Notes: generated by a model not told the origin, from the letters alone. DNA of 64,000 bases from Lineus longissimus (GCF_910592395.1 NC_088320.1:16058501-16122500); one strand, 5' to 3'; shown: positions 10,956 through 21,909, counted from the stretch's first letter. Program-made: numbers and translations.

Positions 10956-11360
10956 CTGAATGAGAGAGCCATAGAAACTACATACTTTTATATAATGTCA
11001 TCAATAGCCCCTGTTGCCAGCGTTGGACCTAAACATGAAATATCTGGAGTTACGGTTGATTTGAACTTACATCCAGTGCAATGATGCACGTATTAAAAAC
11101 ACAGGGCCTAGTTTTCGCGTCAGCAGTTTTAAAAAATTTTATTCAGATATGGACGGCGCAATCGCGTTTGTACTAAAATCGAGACCGTCGGGTGGACCAA
11201 AAGTTCCGACCCAAACCTTCAGCCAAAGCATTTCAGTTCACATGAGTCAATATTTGAGGTCTACCCTTCTGGTGTCGATTTTAGGACAGAGACCCGACAG
11301 TACGGTGTAAAATTCCTTATAACAAGAAAGTATGTTAAAGAATATTTCCTACGACAAGTA

Positions 11361-11536
11361 CACAGGCAAAAGTTTCCGTCCACGGATAGCTGATGGCCCA
11401 TGAACGTTCCATCCACGGACGCCCATCCACGGATAGCTGATGGAGATTCTCCATCAGCTATCCGTGGACGGCCCATGGACGGAACGTTCATGATTAATCA
11501 CCATCAGCTATCCGTGGACGGAGACTTTTGCCTGTG
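11361..11536. mobile_element. 176 bp palindromic element flanked by TA
   Basis: Almost the whole element is one inverted repeat centred near 11452. Ends are CACAGGCAAAAGT and ACTTTTGCCTGTG, and both flanks are TA. The interior repeats CCACGGATAGCTGATGG four times in alternating orientation. Non-coding; Tc1/mariner-type MITE likely. Confidence 0.65.
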
Positions 11537-11825
11537 TATTATGCCCTTCCCTTGCCTCAGTAGATATCAATGCATGATCAAGTCATACGCAGGTTACTGA
11601 ATGGAACGCTATTGCGAACCCTATTGTCCACATGTTCAGCAGGTCTAATCTAGCTAACTGATCTGCGCCTGAAATTACCGCTGAATCGATGGTGTGCGAA
11701 ATCTCCATTATGGGACAATAAAGCTAGTAAGACCAGTAAGACTGCATCTTGTTGCGATGGTTTTTCCTTACATTTTTTTCTCTTAAAATATATAAATTTT
11801 ACCATGGAAAAAATGCCAAGATTAC

Positions 11826-12034
11826 CTTGTCGTGATTGAATGATCTGAGAGCATGCAGACCAGATCTCCTGAGAACTTGATGTGTTGAGACGTTGACGTA
11901 GGAGATAATGTGATCATACGACCTTTCCATACCAGCGTTGCCGAGACTCTCTAGAAGGATCACGTGATGCATGTCATAACGTCGAGCTTCGTTTTCACTT
12001 AGCATCGAACGGGCTTTGTTGTAGTGATATAGAT
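11826..12034 (-). CDS. Lipid transfer protein exon 15 (LESLGNAG motif)
   Basis: Two bases plus 69 codons (phase 1 to 0). VILLESLGNAGMERSYDHI matches the best-conserved signature of the superfamily ('LLLKALGNAG....I..I'), followed by VLRRSGLHALRSF ('S.R..A..ALR'). Acceptor ctatttatag, donor GACAAG|gtaatc. This exon is the strongest single piece of evidence for the family. Confidence 0.92.
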
Positions 12035-12142
12035 CTATAAATAGAATTTTTCAGGTACGCTAATTCCTGATTGATTTCTTTTAAAATTGTTACATTGTGA
12101 GATTAGATTTCAACGTGAGATTTCATTTTACGTATAGGCATT

Positions 12143-12709
12143 TTGGCATTATATAATTGCTTACAATTGTTATTACTGTACTACAAAAACTACGTGTACG
12201 TTTTTCGAGTTACATATGCAGAGTTTAAAGCTGTCCGAGGTATAGCCCAAGGCGCTTTAATCATGCAATATGTAACGAAATGGCAGGACAGTATTAATAC
12301 TATGCCAAAACTCCGAACATACAAAACTATCAAGAGTACCTTTGGAGCGGAGGAATATGTCAAACAGCGCTTAAACAGGATAGAGAGATCAACTATCGCA
12401 CGACTCCGTAACGGATCATGTCCTCTGAATATTGAACTCGGCCGATATCGAGGGATAGAACTGGCAAAAAGGCTATGTGATATGTGTAATAAAACAGCAG
12501 TAGAATCTGAAATGCATTTTCTTTGCGATTGTGAAGCGTACAAGCAAATAAGATCCGATATGTACGCCAAACTCAACATGCTCAATAGAACATTACCAAG
12601 TTTCCATTCACTACAAAATGAGGAAAAGATAAGACGATTATTAAATATGAACTCAAAAATTGTGGCCAAATTTGCCATTGAATGCTACGAGATAAGAAAC
12701 AGGAAATGA
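12143..12709 (+). pseudogene. Non-LTR retrotransposon C-terminal remnant
   Basis: From about 12210 the frame encodes a typical LINE C-terminus: a WQDSINTMPKLRTYKTIK segment, a basic region with RLRNGSCPLNIELGRYRG, and a zinc-knuckle-like C-x2-C...H-x4-C motif (CDMCNKTAVESEMHFLCDC). The first ~25 residues from the nominal ATG are not part of it. 5'-truncated, with no reverse transcriptase here. Plus strand, antisense within the intron upstream of exon 15. The stop codon lies in a perfect hairpin loop (12688-12730). Confidence 0.65.
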
Positions 12710-12730
12710 CGTTTCCTGTTTCTTATCTCG
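12688..12730. repeat. Perfect 19 bp hairpin at LINE remnant 3' end
   Basis: Arms cgagataagaaacaggaaa and its exact reverse complement are separated by 5 bases (tgacg) that contain the TGA stop of the LINE remnant. Confidence 0.9.
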
Positions 12731-13322
12731 TTATGACATATTGAAGATATAAAAAAAAAGAAGTAAAATGTCCCATAAGCCCTCTGGGGCTGGCTGTATC
12801 TGTACAGGTGACAATAAACAAATATATATATATACATGTGTACTCATTCAGCCAGAAAACAGTGGTTTTCATAATGTTCATGCCATTGGTCATGAGGCAG
12901 CGTATCTTAGGTCTACGTCCTACTGATGAACAAGTCAACAACTATATACTTTGGGTGGTAGTAAGATGTGCTGTATTTCTCTGTACGTCTGTCCCGTACG
13001 GACTCACAAGACCTTCTCCTCTACCAGCAATAGAATAGTGGTCATACCTATTAGTAATATGTGTGTCTTACAACTACATAATTAATACAAGGTATACTGT
13101 ACAAATGAATTCACCCAAGTTAAATGGTAAACCCATGATAATTTAAAGGGCCTGCTGCATGGAACGCTGTCTTACAGTCGTAACTCTGTTTCTTGCTGAT
13201 AGCTTGGTACCAGACAGAAGAACACATTATTAAAATGTTGACTTCCTTAAAACAACCTCACTCGAAAATAATGATTTGGTTTTAGTTGTAGTATGGAGCA
13301 AAGTCCGAACTGGCTGAATTTA

Positions 13323-13691
13323 TGCAAGTATCAATTCGTGTCTTGTACCCCCCCCCCCCCCTCCTCAAGAGTACGACACCTTATCACCCTATAACGACAT
13401 CTTAAGGCTCAAGCATCACCCTTTTTTCACCAATGCTACTTTTTCTTTCGTCAAGACGTCACCATCAACAATTTATCAGTTATCACCGTCATATAAAGTA
13501 ACCGAACTAATTTTACTGGGTAAGGCTGTATGTTTGACAAGACATCGACACATTAGCATCCTTATTCTTTCCAGCTTCACCAAATTTTCACTAAAGGAAA
13601 AATAAATACTACTCAAGCATCGGCAAAGATTAGTGGTGATAGCTTAACTACCCTTGAGGAGGGGGGTACAAGAAACGAATTGATACTTGCA
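13323..13691. mobile_element. TTA-flanked element with poly-C termini, copy 1
   Basis: 369 bp with ~45 bp inverted ends (TGCAAGTATCAATTCGTGTC, then TTGTACCCCCC...). TTA duplicates at both sides (13320-13322, 13692-13694) point to a PIF/Harbinger-type MITE. Non-coding. Copy 2 is at 61911-62287 in the opposite orientation. Confidence 0.8.
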
Positions 13692-13770
13692 TTAGATTAG
13701 ACTGAAAGATGTTGCTAAACTAAATTGTACACGAAATCAACATGCAACGGTATAATTATTATATTCTCAC

Positions 13771-13960
13771 CATGGAATCCAAGCAAGTTTTCTAGTCTGC
13801 CAACTAGCCTGTGTGCACTCTTCGTCTGACCGTTAATGTTGTGTCTATCTATAAGGCTGCCAAGCAACAGCAAGGCCTGTTGGTGTGTCTCCACGTCTTG
13901 TACCTCATCGGGGAAAGATTCAAGGTGAAAGCAGTACCGCTCTAGTTCGTCATCAAAAAC
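13771..13960 (-). CDS. Lipid transfer protein exon 14
   Basis: 63 codons plus one base (phase 0 to 1), acceptor atcttcag, donor CATG|gtgaga. It encodes HEAT-like helices (VETHQQALLLLGSLIDRHN), matching the family's 'A.L.LGSL......' helix. A 369 bp TTA-type inverted-repeat element ends 79 bp from its 3' splice boundary. Confidence 0.85.
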
Positions 13961-14397
13961 CTGAAGATGATATTACCGAGATCATCAAAGGTAAGTAAAG
14001 AGATGCTCTGATCGATACAACTCTAATCGAACATACTGATAAACGTTTTATACATGTATGAAAGCTCAGATGCCCCAACCCTTCCCCCTTGGTGACCTCT
14101 CCTCTAGAAGCAAAGAACCAACACCTACTTCTATATATATATAGCCCTCCGAATGCCCGGAAAACACATATTTGGCACTCACATTATTGGCACTCCATTA
14201 TTTGTAAGTTTTTCCTGCGTGTGGTGCCCTAGATCCACTAGTTTCCAAGATCGCAACTTTGGCTTTCTCTCTGGGAGGGGTTTACCAAATGTTGGGGTCC
14301 GCCACTGTTACCAGAACATTAAAATATCTTGGCTGACACTGAGAATTGTTTAAATACTGGCTTGAAACTCACTAACATGATTAGACGTTTACTCTAC

Positions 14398-14560
14398 CTT
14401 GAACGATGGTTTGCTGGTGTCCGAAAAATGTGCAAACATGCGTTTCATGGTCTCGGGATTTGAGGTGAATCCGTATTCCGTCAATAATCGGATTGTGAGA
14501 TCAGTCCCAACGTCAAACAAGGCGTCAACCATATGAAGACTTGCAGTAGATGGCCCAGCG
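14398..14560 (-). CDS. Lipid transfer protein exon 13
   Basis: One base plus 54 codons (phase 2 to 0), acceptor ttatattacag, donor TTCAAG|gtagag. AGPSTASLHMVDALFDVG corresponds to the conserved 'AGT.AA......I..G' helix pair of the family; the usual AGT is AGP here. About four residues commonly found just before it are missing. Confidence 0.85.
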
Positions 14561-15074
14561 CTGTAATATAAATTTTCATAACATTAGACTAGTTGTATAT
14601 GCGTACAGTCAGTCATATAGGTTCTTTCAGACGATCGCTTCGAAAGGCCATCATATTTTATTATTTCTGAATGCAAGAATTATTTTTCATAGTTCGAGCG
14701 CTCGACATGTAATGTGAGCACTTTTGTTATGAAAATATGGATCCGAGACATAGCTGGATAACTTTGCAGGGCAAAAAATCGACTTCCAATTTACGAAAAC
14801 AAGAAGATTCCGCCAGTGGTTGGCCCAAGCGTAATGTGACAAGCAAATATCAAGCATGGACAAATCCTTATGTCACATTAGCATTATGTACCCTTTGATA
14901 ATACAGTAAAACAATGGTAATTCTGACCTATCGAAGCCGAAATAATCTGCTTAGGACAAGTTTCGCGTCATCACGGTATTTCCTACCTCCATTTATGCAA
15001 TATATGTATTGGGCCAGGCCTAAATTCTTCTGACTGCGAGGGATGAGGAGCAAAATAAGGTAACGAGCATTTGT

Positions 15075-15590
15075 CAAACGGAGGCCTTCATTGCCTCTGC
15101 AACAGAGGTACAGGTCATCTCATCGGACGAATGACACTGTCCAGATTTAACACTTTCAGATTTATCAGCATTGTTTGCAAAGTTATTTGGTTTTTGATAC
15201 TGTGCATGAGTCACTCCTACAATTTCATCTCGACTGTCATCATGCTCAGAGTCTTGTGACTCATCACGAACAGTACTTACAAGATGCCGCCATTCCTTAT
15301 AGTCGGACTCACGGTTACGCTTCTTTGTTTCAACATAGTTGACCACAGACAGCCACATCAATATCATGAGGGTTTTTAACAAACTCATGCAACCTGTATT
15401 CTTGCCTGGTCATCACTTAGACCATCAACGAACCGTCTCAATATGTCTTCATTCTTGGTGAGGCAAATCTCACAATTCTTATGAACGACGACGTAAGAAT
15501 TAAAGTCAGCGATAAATTGTGCATTTGATTGACGATCCGACTCGACGATCTTTGAAAACAAGCTGCCGATTCCTTGTGCCACTAAGTATG
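15075..15590 (-). pseudogene. Gypsy-like Gag remnant
   Basis: Two overlapping minus-strand frames read as one capsid-like region: FIADFNSYVVVHKNCEICL and RRFVDGLSDDQARIQV match the Gag pattern 'F...F.......F..GL.....+..V'. A shift near 15385-15390 then leads through HEFVKNPHDIDVAV to a hydrophilic tail (ESDYKEWRHLVSTV). It lies in the intron between exons 12 and 13 and is not needed to keep their phase, so it is taken as a retroelement fragment rather than host exon. Confidence 0.55.
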
Positions 15591-15635
15591 AAACATATGC
15601 ACTTTATGCCATTCCACAAACGCCAGGATACTCAC

Positions 15636-15759
15636 AGTTGTTGAAGAAGTGTCTTGCTTGTGTTGAATATTTGTTCGGTAACCGATATAAGCTCAGCATC
15701 TGGTAAGCTTTTCAGAGCACGTACCAAACCAGTGAAGCAGTCAACAGTCCCGATTGAGC
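15636..15759 (-). CDS. Lipid transfer protein exon 12: start of helical domain
   Basis: 2 bases + 40 codons + 2 bases (phase 1 to 2). The peptide FTGLVRALKSLPDAELISV is a clear match to the first helices of the vitellogenin helical domain ('F..LV..LR.L....L'). Donor AACT|gtgagt. The exit phase fits direct splicing to 14560, skipping the Gag-like remnant at 15.1-15.6 kb. Confidence 0.85.
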
Positions 15760-16119
15760 CTAGCATAAAAATGTAATACATGTACTTGATAGAATTGAGA
15801 AAATCTATGGTCATCAATATCGCCTCAGACGACAAATAAGACAGATAAAAGAGGTACCGCACCCGCAAGAAAAAGTATTTGTATACACACACGTGGCATC
15901 GTAGAGATGGTGAATAAAATCGCGGGTATGTGCTGGCAGTGACATAATGCCGTAGGTACGGGCCTGAGCAAGGGTACAGTGGATCGGAATCACCCTCTTT
16001 GCGGAACCACGCACAGGCCACTGAATCAAGTGTCAGTAAAGAGTCATATCATTGTAAAAAGTGTTCAGGTAGAAGAGGGAGCAAGAAATCCAAGATGAGG
16101 GAGCAAATCCAAAGAGGTC

Positions 16120-16265
16120 TCAGAGAGACCGAAAGGTAGGAAACTTCCACTTCACAAGTTCGCCCCCATGTACATTGTGTAGTGCATTGATGTACAGGGG
16201 GCAGAGTTGTGAAGTGATCAAACGGCTGAAGTTTCTTACTTTTCGGTCCCTTACGGTTACGGTTT
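16120..16265. repeat. Palindromic repeat, copy 1
   Basis: Inverted ends (gagaccgaaaggtaggaaac; gtttcttacttttcggtccc) around a second hairpin (acttcacaagttcgccccc / gggggcagagttgtgaagt). A related copy is at 25585-25790. Confidence 0.55.
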
Positions 16266-16549
16266 CTTCCTAATCCTTCATTGACATTTTATAACCTTTT
16301 AACCTAACTCGCCCTTGATTCTGTGGCCTGTGACAGAACTCAGGAAATGATAATTGCCTCATCGGTATGTCTACATACAGCGACTCTTATTTCTAGTGTA
16401 AGAAACCGTCTGCCTTTCAATCTGAATCAACAGAATTGTCTGCAAATGCGTTTTTGAAGTATTCTAAACTAAAATATTTTCAAAAATGATTTAGGAATTG
16501 AAACAAATAAGAAAATGTCATGATGCAATGACTGGATCAACCAACTTAC

Positions 16550-16649
16550 TGTCCGATTTGTCTTTCTCGTCAAGGCAAGACAGATTCCCTCTGAAGTTGG
16601 CATCGAAATCTGAATTTTTTGTCCTGTTTTCTTGTTTCCTGGATGTGTT
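16550..16649 (-). CDS. Lipid transfer protein exon 11
   Basis: 33 codons plus one base (phase 0 to 1), acceptor ctctttttaag, donor GACA|gtaagt. It encodes a very hydrophilic linker (NTSRKQENRTKNSDFDANF) with N-glycosylation sites at NTS, NRT and NLS, and one cysteine that may pair with the one in exon 10. Confidence 0.65.
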
Positions 16650-16863
16650 CTTAAAAAGAGAAACAAATCATTGGAAAAAAAGGGAATAACATTTCGAGGA
16701 TAATATGTATCAACAAATATCTGATATAGGAAATATCACATTATTCCCGAAATACTGGTGTTTGCTCAACCCGTTGAAAGCAATTTTGACTATCTAATTT
16801 TCAGCAACTGTGATAGAAATGGGTTAAAAAGGGTTTTTATGCATCGTTCTTGGATACACTCAC

Positions 16864-16932
16864 ACACACATGATGAGGTCGGAAAGGCATTGGTCCATCA
16901 GAGTCCGTCATTCTGATGTACCCAATCTGAAC
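16864..16932 (-). CDS. Lipid transfer protein exon 10
   Basis: 23 codons, phase 0 to 0, acceptor ctaaaattttag-like and donor TGTGT|gtgagt. It encodes VQIGYIRMTDSDGPMPF and a cysteine. Placed by phase and splice sites; similarity to the family is weak here, as expected for the variable linker. Confidence 0.6.
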
Positions 16933-17128
16933 CTAAAATGATATCGGTAACACTACATACTGCCTAAAAAAATGTTACCAGTTTGCTGACAAAAAAGTGT
17001 CAACTTCAACTTGACATCCCTTTTCCTACATGTATTATACAGAATGCAGATAAATTTTGGGCCACTTGTTGACACGAAATTAGGCCAAAAGCAAAATAGG
17101 TTGCTAGGCCATGCTCTGTTCATACTGC

Positions 17129-18070
17129 AAGGAGGATACCGCGGTGACGTCACATCACGTGATCCCGACCCATATTAGTGATCGCTATGGCCAATCAGAT
17201 TCAGTCTACTGACAGCACCAGCACTGAATACATCTCCACGTCTCACTGTCTGGTGCGCTCCAATACACAAAAACACCAATAGACATGAAATATTGCCATA
17301 CCTAGTATGGATTCTTCCTGTGTAAAATAAAATTTACAGAGCAGATTAACTTCCACGAATAAAAAAGACGTTTGGCGTGGCCAAAGTGCGGAAATAATGT
17401 CTCCGCTAAAATACACTACGAAATACACTAGGCAATGCACTACGCAATATACAGTAGAGATGCAGTTGAGTTTGTTATTGTTTTGACTTAGAAGCCCGCC
17501 CATATCATAATATATTCATGTATTCATGAAGTATGAACTCATTTCTGTCCCATACAACTCTAAGAACAGTCAATTTCTCCTTAAATCATCACCGAAACCG
17601 CGATATCCGCAGGAAGATTTCGTTCTAGTGTCCGAAAATGCATGATCTTACAGGGGCGCTAACTCGACAAATAGAGGGGATCTATGGGGATCTATGCGAG
17701 TTTTAGGTATTACAGGTCTCGAACTTGTAAAATCTGTAAACATGACTCCAAATCCCATTATGATAATGAAGAGATTGCCCCATATCTGGGAGACTGTTTT
17801 GAAACCATCGCTAATTTTGGAAGATCGGTGCCCGGCTATTTTGTTTAAAAAACCCTATTTTTCCCCATCAAAACAGCACTTTTCAATATTCAAATGATAG
17901 CTTATTGTCTGAAGACTTATTTCATAGCAGAAAAGTACTAATAACTCTGATTTGATGCGAAAAATCTAACTTTTTTGATGACTTGATTTTCCCTTTGCCG
18001 TGGATCGAGTTTGTTTACAATATGCAGCGCCATCTTGGAAAAGCCGTGACGTCACCGCGGTATCCTCCTT
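17129..18070. mobile_element. Mutator-like non-autonomous element, 11 bp target duplication
   Basis: 942 bp between inverted ends AAGGAGGATACCGCGGTGAC and its complement (24 bp perfect to GTGACGTCAC). It is flanked by exact GTTCATACTGC copies at 17118-17128 and 18071-18081. No transposase frame. In the intron between exons 9 and 10 of the lipid transfer gene. Confidence 0.8.
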
Positions 18071-18433
18071 GTTCATACTGCATGCTTTTGTGTTAGATGA
18101 GGAGATGTATCAATCTATATACAGTCCAATTCACGATTGGCATCCCTTAATTCGCGTCAGAGGCGCTACCCAGTGCGTAGGTCGCGCGTAAAAGACGCGA
18201 AACATGGAGTGACAAGTGTGTCACTGGCACATCACTGGCGTGCAACTCGCGCCTCGCGCATACGCGAAGCAGGAAGGATGTCTAATGTTACTTGGACTTG
18301 TATCTTTCAAACTCCTGGGTTGCGTGTGTTTTAGGAACGATACAACAGCCTGCTAAGAGATGCTGTATTTCCTAAAATCTCGGTGATGATATTATCATAT
18401 AATGTGAATTGAATTTCTAAGAGAATGTCTTAC

Positions 18434-18544
18434 CGGATGAACATGAATCATTCCCTCTACGAGACCGGTCTCTGGCCTGGCTCTTACTTGTTTGACTCGA
18501 TTGGCTGTCACAATCGCTGCTGATCCGGTACTAGTTGATTTCAT
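18434..18544 (-). CDS. Lipid transfer protein exon 9
   Basis: 37 codons, phase 0 to 0. The acceptor at cccgcag is used because the upstream one (tttctttcag) gives a stop in the needed frame. It encodes a basic, threonine/alanine-rich segment (STSTGSAAIVTANRVKQVRA), probably linker between the barrel and the helical domain. Confidence 0.65.
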
Positions 18545-18944
18545 CTGCGGGATTTCTGAAAGATGAACACATCAATCAGAATTGATAGGTACATTTATAT
18601 GGCAATCAGTAGGCTATTATGTAACAATAAAGCATATTTATTTTACCCGCCCGCACCGACTTTGACCGTCCCCTGAAATTTTTTTATTCATTTGTTTAAG
18701 TATTTTACATTTCACCACCACTTCGTTAAGTTTTACAAGCACCCACATACGGGTATTCGACAAAAGCTGGATCGCTGGACTGCTGAATTCACCGGATTGT
18801 GACTGGTGGGTCACCACCGCCTGGATTGAGGATCATTCGAAAAACGGGATGTGATAGCCATGCGTATAAAAATTGGTTCCTCCCTAGACCTAGCAGAAGG
18901 ATGAGGAACTAATCTGGGTACTTTAAGCCTATAATGCTCCGGGA

Positions 18945-19140
18945 TGAGTGGGAGAGAGGTTAGAGCGCCGGGGTTATAACCAGGAGGTCGTAGGTTTGAT
19001 ACTCAGACGGATCAGCACTATCCGTGTGTCCTTGGGAAAGGCACTTAACTCTACTTGCCTCCCTCCACCAAGGAGTAAATGGGTACCAGGCTTGCCTGGG
19101 AAGTTAACATGTGATAGACTAGCAACCTATCTATAGGGGG
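18945..19140 (+). mobile_element. tRNA-derived SINE
   Basis: A tRNA-like head with A box (ggttagagcgccggggtta) and B box (ggtttgatactc), followed by a body containing ccttgggaaaggcacttaac, a motif seen in central domains of animal SINEs. No clear tail or target duplication identified. Confidence 0.55.
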
Positions 19141-19227
19141 AGTAATACTCATAGTCGCTTAATACTTCAGAAACGGGGAGAAGCCTGAGTCTGATCAGGA
19201 TGACCAAAACGTTTCTTGATATCACAT

Positions 19228-19360
19228 TGTATTGTACGCGCCGGTCACCGATCCAAAGGTTGACCGCGCTCAACGTTGCTTAACTTGGCTTAACTCTGGG
19301 GCCAACGCGCCAACCACTGGGCCATAAAGGAATTCCCTCATGGCTGGCGGGTTAAGCATC
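19228..19360 (-). mobile_element. tRNA/5S-like SINE fragment
   Basis: Minus-strand partial copy: tRNA A-box-like tggcccagtggttggcgcg and 5S-like segments gttaagcaacgttgagcgcg and ttggatcggtgaccg; the 5' ~25 bp are missing. Confidence 0.65.
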
Positions 19361-19395
19361 ATTACTATGCATCATTCCCCCTTTCGGACAGAAAT

Positions 19396-19660
19396 GGATC
19401 GTCCTCGATCCTACTTAGCGCTTCATGCGTCTCAGTACCGAACTACAAATCCAGAGCTCGCATCGCGTGGGAAGGTCTGCCAGATGTATTGTACGCGCCG
19501 ATCCAAAGGTTGACCGCACTCAACGTGGATCGTCCTCGATCCTACTTAGCGCTTCATGGGTCTCAGTACCGAACTACAAATCCAGAGCTCGCATCGCGTG
19601 GGAAGGTCTGCCAGATGTATTGTACGCGCCGGTCACCGATCCAAAGGTTGACCGCGCTCA
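19396..19660. repeat. 131 bp direct tandem duplication
   Basis: Two copies (19396-19526 and 19527-~19660) of a unit starting ggatcgtcctcgatcctact and ending in the 5S-like tail of the adjacent SINE. The second unit merges into the SINE at 19617-19764. Confidence 0.8.
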
Positions 19661-19764
19661 ACGTTGCTTAACTTCCACTCTGGGGCCCACGCGCCAACCA
19701 CTGAGCCATAAAGGAATTCCCTCATGCCGGCGGGTTAAGCCGTGCCATATACCTGGGGGTACTA
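19617..19764 (-). mobile_element. tRNA/5S-like SINE
   Basis: Full-length-looking minus-strand copy from agtacccccaggtatatggc (19764) to the 5S-like end (ggatcggtgaccggcgcg). Same family as 51474-51620. Confidence 0.7.
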
Positions 19765-19993
19765 TACACACATATTGTTTGACAATAATTTTGTTTTCTA
19801 AAACGACCCATTAAATTTAGGCATGGTTTGTCAGGGATATTGAATATATTGTCAGCAGAAACGTCTATTTCGCCCAGGAAATGCGAGATCACGTGCAAAA
19901 TGAGAGGAGAGTTACTATTAGCAAGAGACGTGCATTTCATCCGGAATTAGGCGTGGACTCAAGGAATGCTATCGATAACAGGAGAAATGTTAC

Positions 19994-20159
19994 CTGCGTT
20001 AATTGCCGAGTCTGTTGGGAGTTCAGGCCTGTCGTTCTCATAAGGATTAAAACTGAAATAGATTTGAAACTGGTTTTATGGGCACTGGCTCTGTCATTCT
20101 GATGCGAGGATCCAAATCCTAAATCTGATGAATTAGAACTGTTTCCAATGATTAGAATG
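19994..20159 (-). CDS. Lipid transfer protein exon 8
   Basis: One base plus 55 codons (phase 2 to 0), donor ACGCAG|gtaaca. A serine/asparagine-rich stretch (GNSSNSSDLGFGSSH) is followed by FKSISVLILMRTTGL, which resembles the last strand of the N-terminal barrel. The acceptor (ccttgaatgag) is pyrimidine-poor, so the 5' boundary is the least certain. Confidence 0.65.
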
Positions 20160-20492
20160 CTCATTCAAGGGCGGCAGTCAGTTCTCTAGAAAACAAAGAA
20201 CAGACTACCGGCCTTGAAATTAGCATTCACTACGTTTCGAATGAGTTCTACTTGCTTTATGATTTCAAGTTCTAGCCAAAATGGTCAACACGTTTATTAA
20301 AATAAAGAGTGGTACATGTAGTGTCTTTGGGGTAGGCACCGAAAAGAACCATTGGAATGATTCCCAAATAGTTCTTGCCTCGGGCAGCAATGTCACGTAG
20401 CTGTGCAACGATGAGTGTGCAGCTGCATAGCAGTGAGTCCCGGGGAGTATGCAATGTTTATCAGCAAGATAACTCCTCTGGCGCCCATCATC

Positions 20493-21035
20493 TAACCAAC
20501 AAACCATATCTTAGGCCAGCTATGAACATTGGCAGATATGTGGAAGAGTAACCCTCGTAAACACTAAGATTCGTTAGCCGTAAGATTCGTTAAAAAAAAA
20601 AAAAAAAAAAAGTAAAATGTAAAATGTAACCAACAAACCATATATTAGGCCAGCTATGAACATTGGCAGATCTGTGGAAGAGTAACCCTCGTAAACACTA
20701 AGATTCGTTAGCCGTTAGATTCGTTAAAAAAAAAAATGTAAAATGTAAAATGTAACCAACAAACCATATATTAGGCCAGCTATGAACATTGGCAGATCTG
20801 TGGAAGAGTAACCCTCGTAAACACTAAGATTCGTTAGCCGTTAGATTCGTTAAAAAAAAAAAGAAAAAAGTAAAATGTAAAATGTAAAATGTAACCAACA
20901 AACCATATCTTAGGCCAGCTATGAACATTGGCAGATCTGTGGAAGAGTAACCCTCGTAAACACTAAGATTCGTCGTTAGCCGTTAGATTCGTTAAAAAAA
21001 AAAAAAAATGTAAAATGTAAAATGTAAAATGTAAA
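20493..21035. repeat. Four-copy tandem repeat, 126-139 bp unit
   Basis: Units begin caacaaaccatat at 20497, 20631, 20757 and 20896. They differ mainly in the A-run and in the number of aaaatgt repeats between attcgtta and the next unit. Confidence 0.85.
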
Positions 21036-21104
21036 AAAAAAGTACTAGGGAAATAAAAATATATATCACCAAAAAAAAGATTCGTTAGCCTGAGCATAAC
21101 TTAC

Positions 21105-21187
21105 TCCTTCGGTGCTTTTCCGGTCTCAAAGGTTTCATCGACGGACACTTTCCTTACTAAGCCAAGGTGTGAATCATATTCCAAAAC
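21105..21187 (-). CDS. Lipid transfer protein exon 7
   Basis: 27 codons plus two bases (phase 0 to 2), acceptor cctttcttgcag, donor AAGGA|gtaagt. The peptide (DSHLGLVRKVSVDETFETG) fits the strand with alternating hydrophobic residues that ends the N-barrel. See exon 6 for the alternative acceptor. Confidence 0.75.
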
Positions 21188-21483
21188 CTGCAAGAAAGGA
21201 ACTCATTCAGGTATGATCGTAATCAAGAAATTTATCTGCAGAAATAAACACTAGTGCGGCTTTCAGCGACATCTCAACAGTTTCTTTAAACTATTCCTGA
21301 TTCTAAAGAAGTCCGACATCATCGGATGTTCTCTCATGTTCAAAGTTCTGAATTTGGCGAACCTCTTGCATGCTCATGGTTCCAACGTTCGGAGATTTTT
21401 AGTGAGGCTTATTAATGTCGATCTGGGATGCAAATCCTTTGGTACTGAACTGAGCCCGGCAAGTGGAAGACGTCAAACCACAT

Positions 21484-21878
21484 CTTGGGGCAGCGGTAGC
21501 GCAGTGGAAGAGAGTCGGCCTCATGATCAGGAGGTCGTGGGTTCGACTCCCGGCCGAGTCACTGCTTGGTTCCCCTACTGGTCGAGATCAAGTGAACACC
21601 ATCTGGTTGCTCCTTGAAACCCCTGATTGATTTCTGTGGAGACCGGTGTGCAAGGGGTAGTAGTCCTAGGGCTGATAGTCCGTGTAACAATAGCCCGCAT
21701 TGCTAACTGTTTTGGTTAGGGTTAGCGGTACAATAGATCATGCTGCTTAATTGATCAAATACAATACTACCGGACTATGACTCCAGGGGGACTATATCCG
21801 CTGTCACACCGGGGTAATAATATGATATCCCAAAGCGCTTTGATCGAGAACTATAGTGTCACGGAATTGCGCTATATA

Positions 21879-21909
<31 letters not shown>

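Noticed and set aside
15385-15590. Exon of the lipid transfer gene
   Set aside because: Would need a poor acceptor and breaks the match between exons 12 and 13, which join in phase without it; composition is Gag-like.
21484-21560. tRNA gene
   Set aside because: A and B boxes are present, but it continues into a SINE body with a second genomic copy and an (att)n tail.
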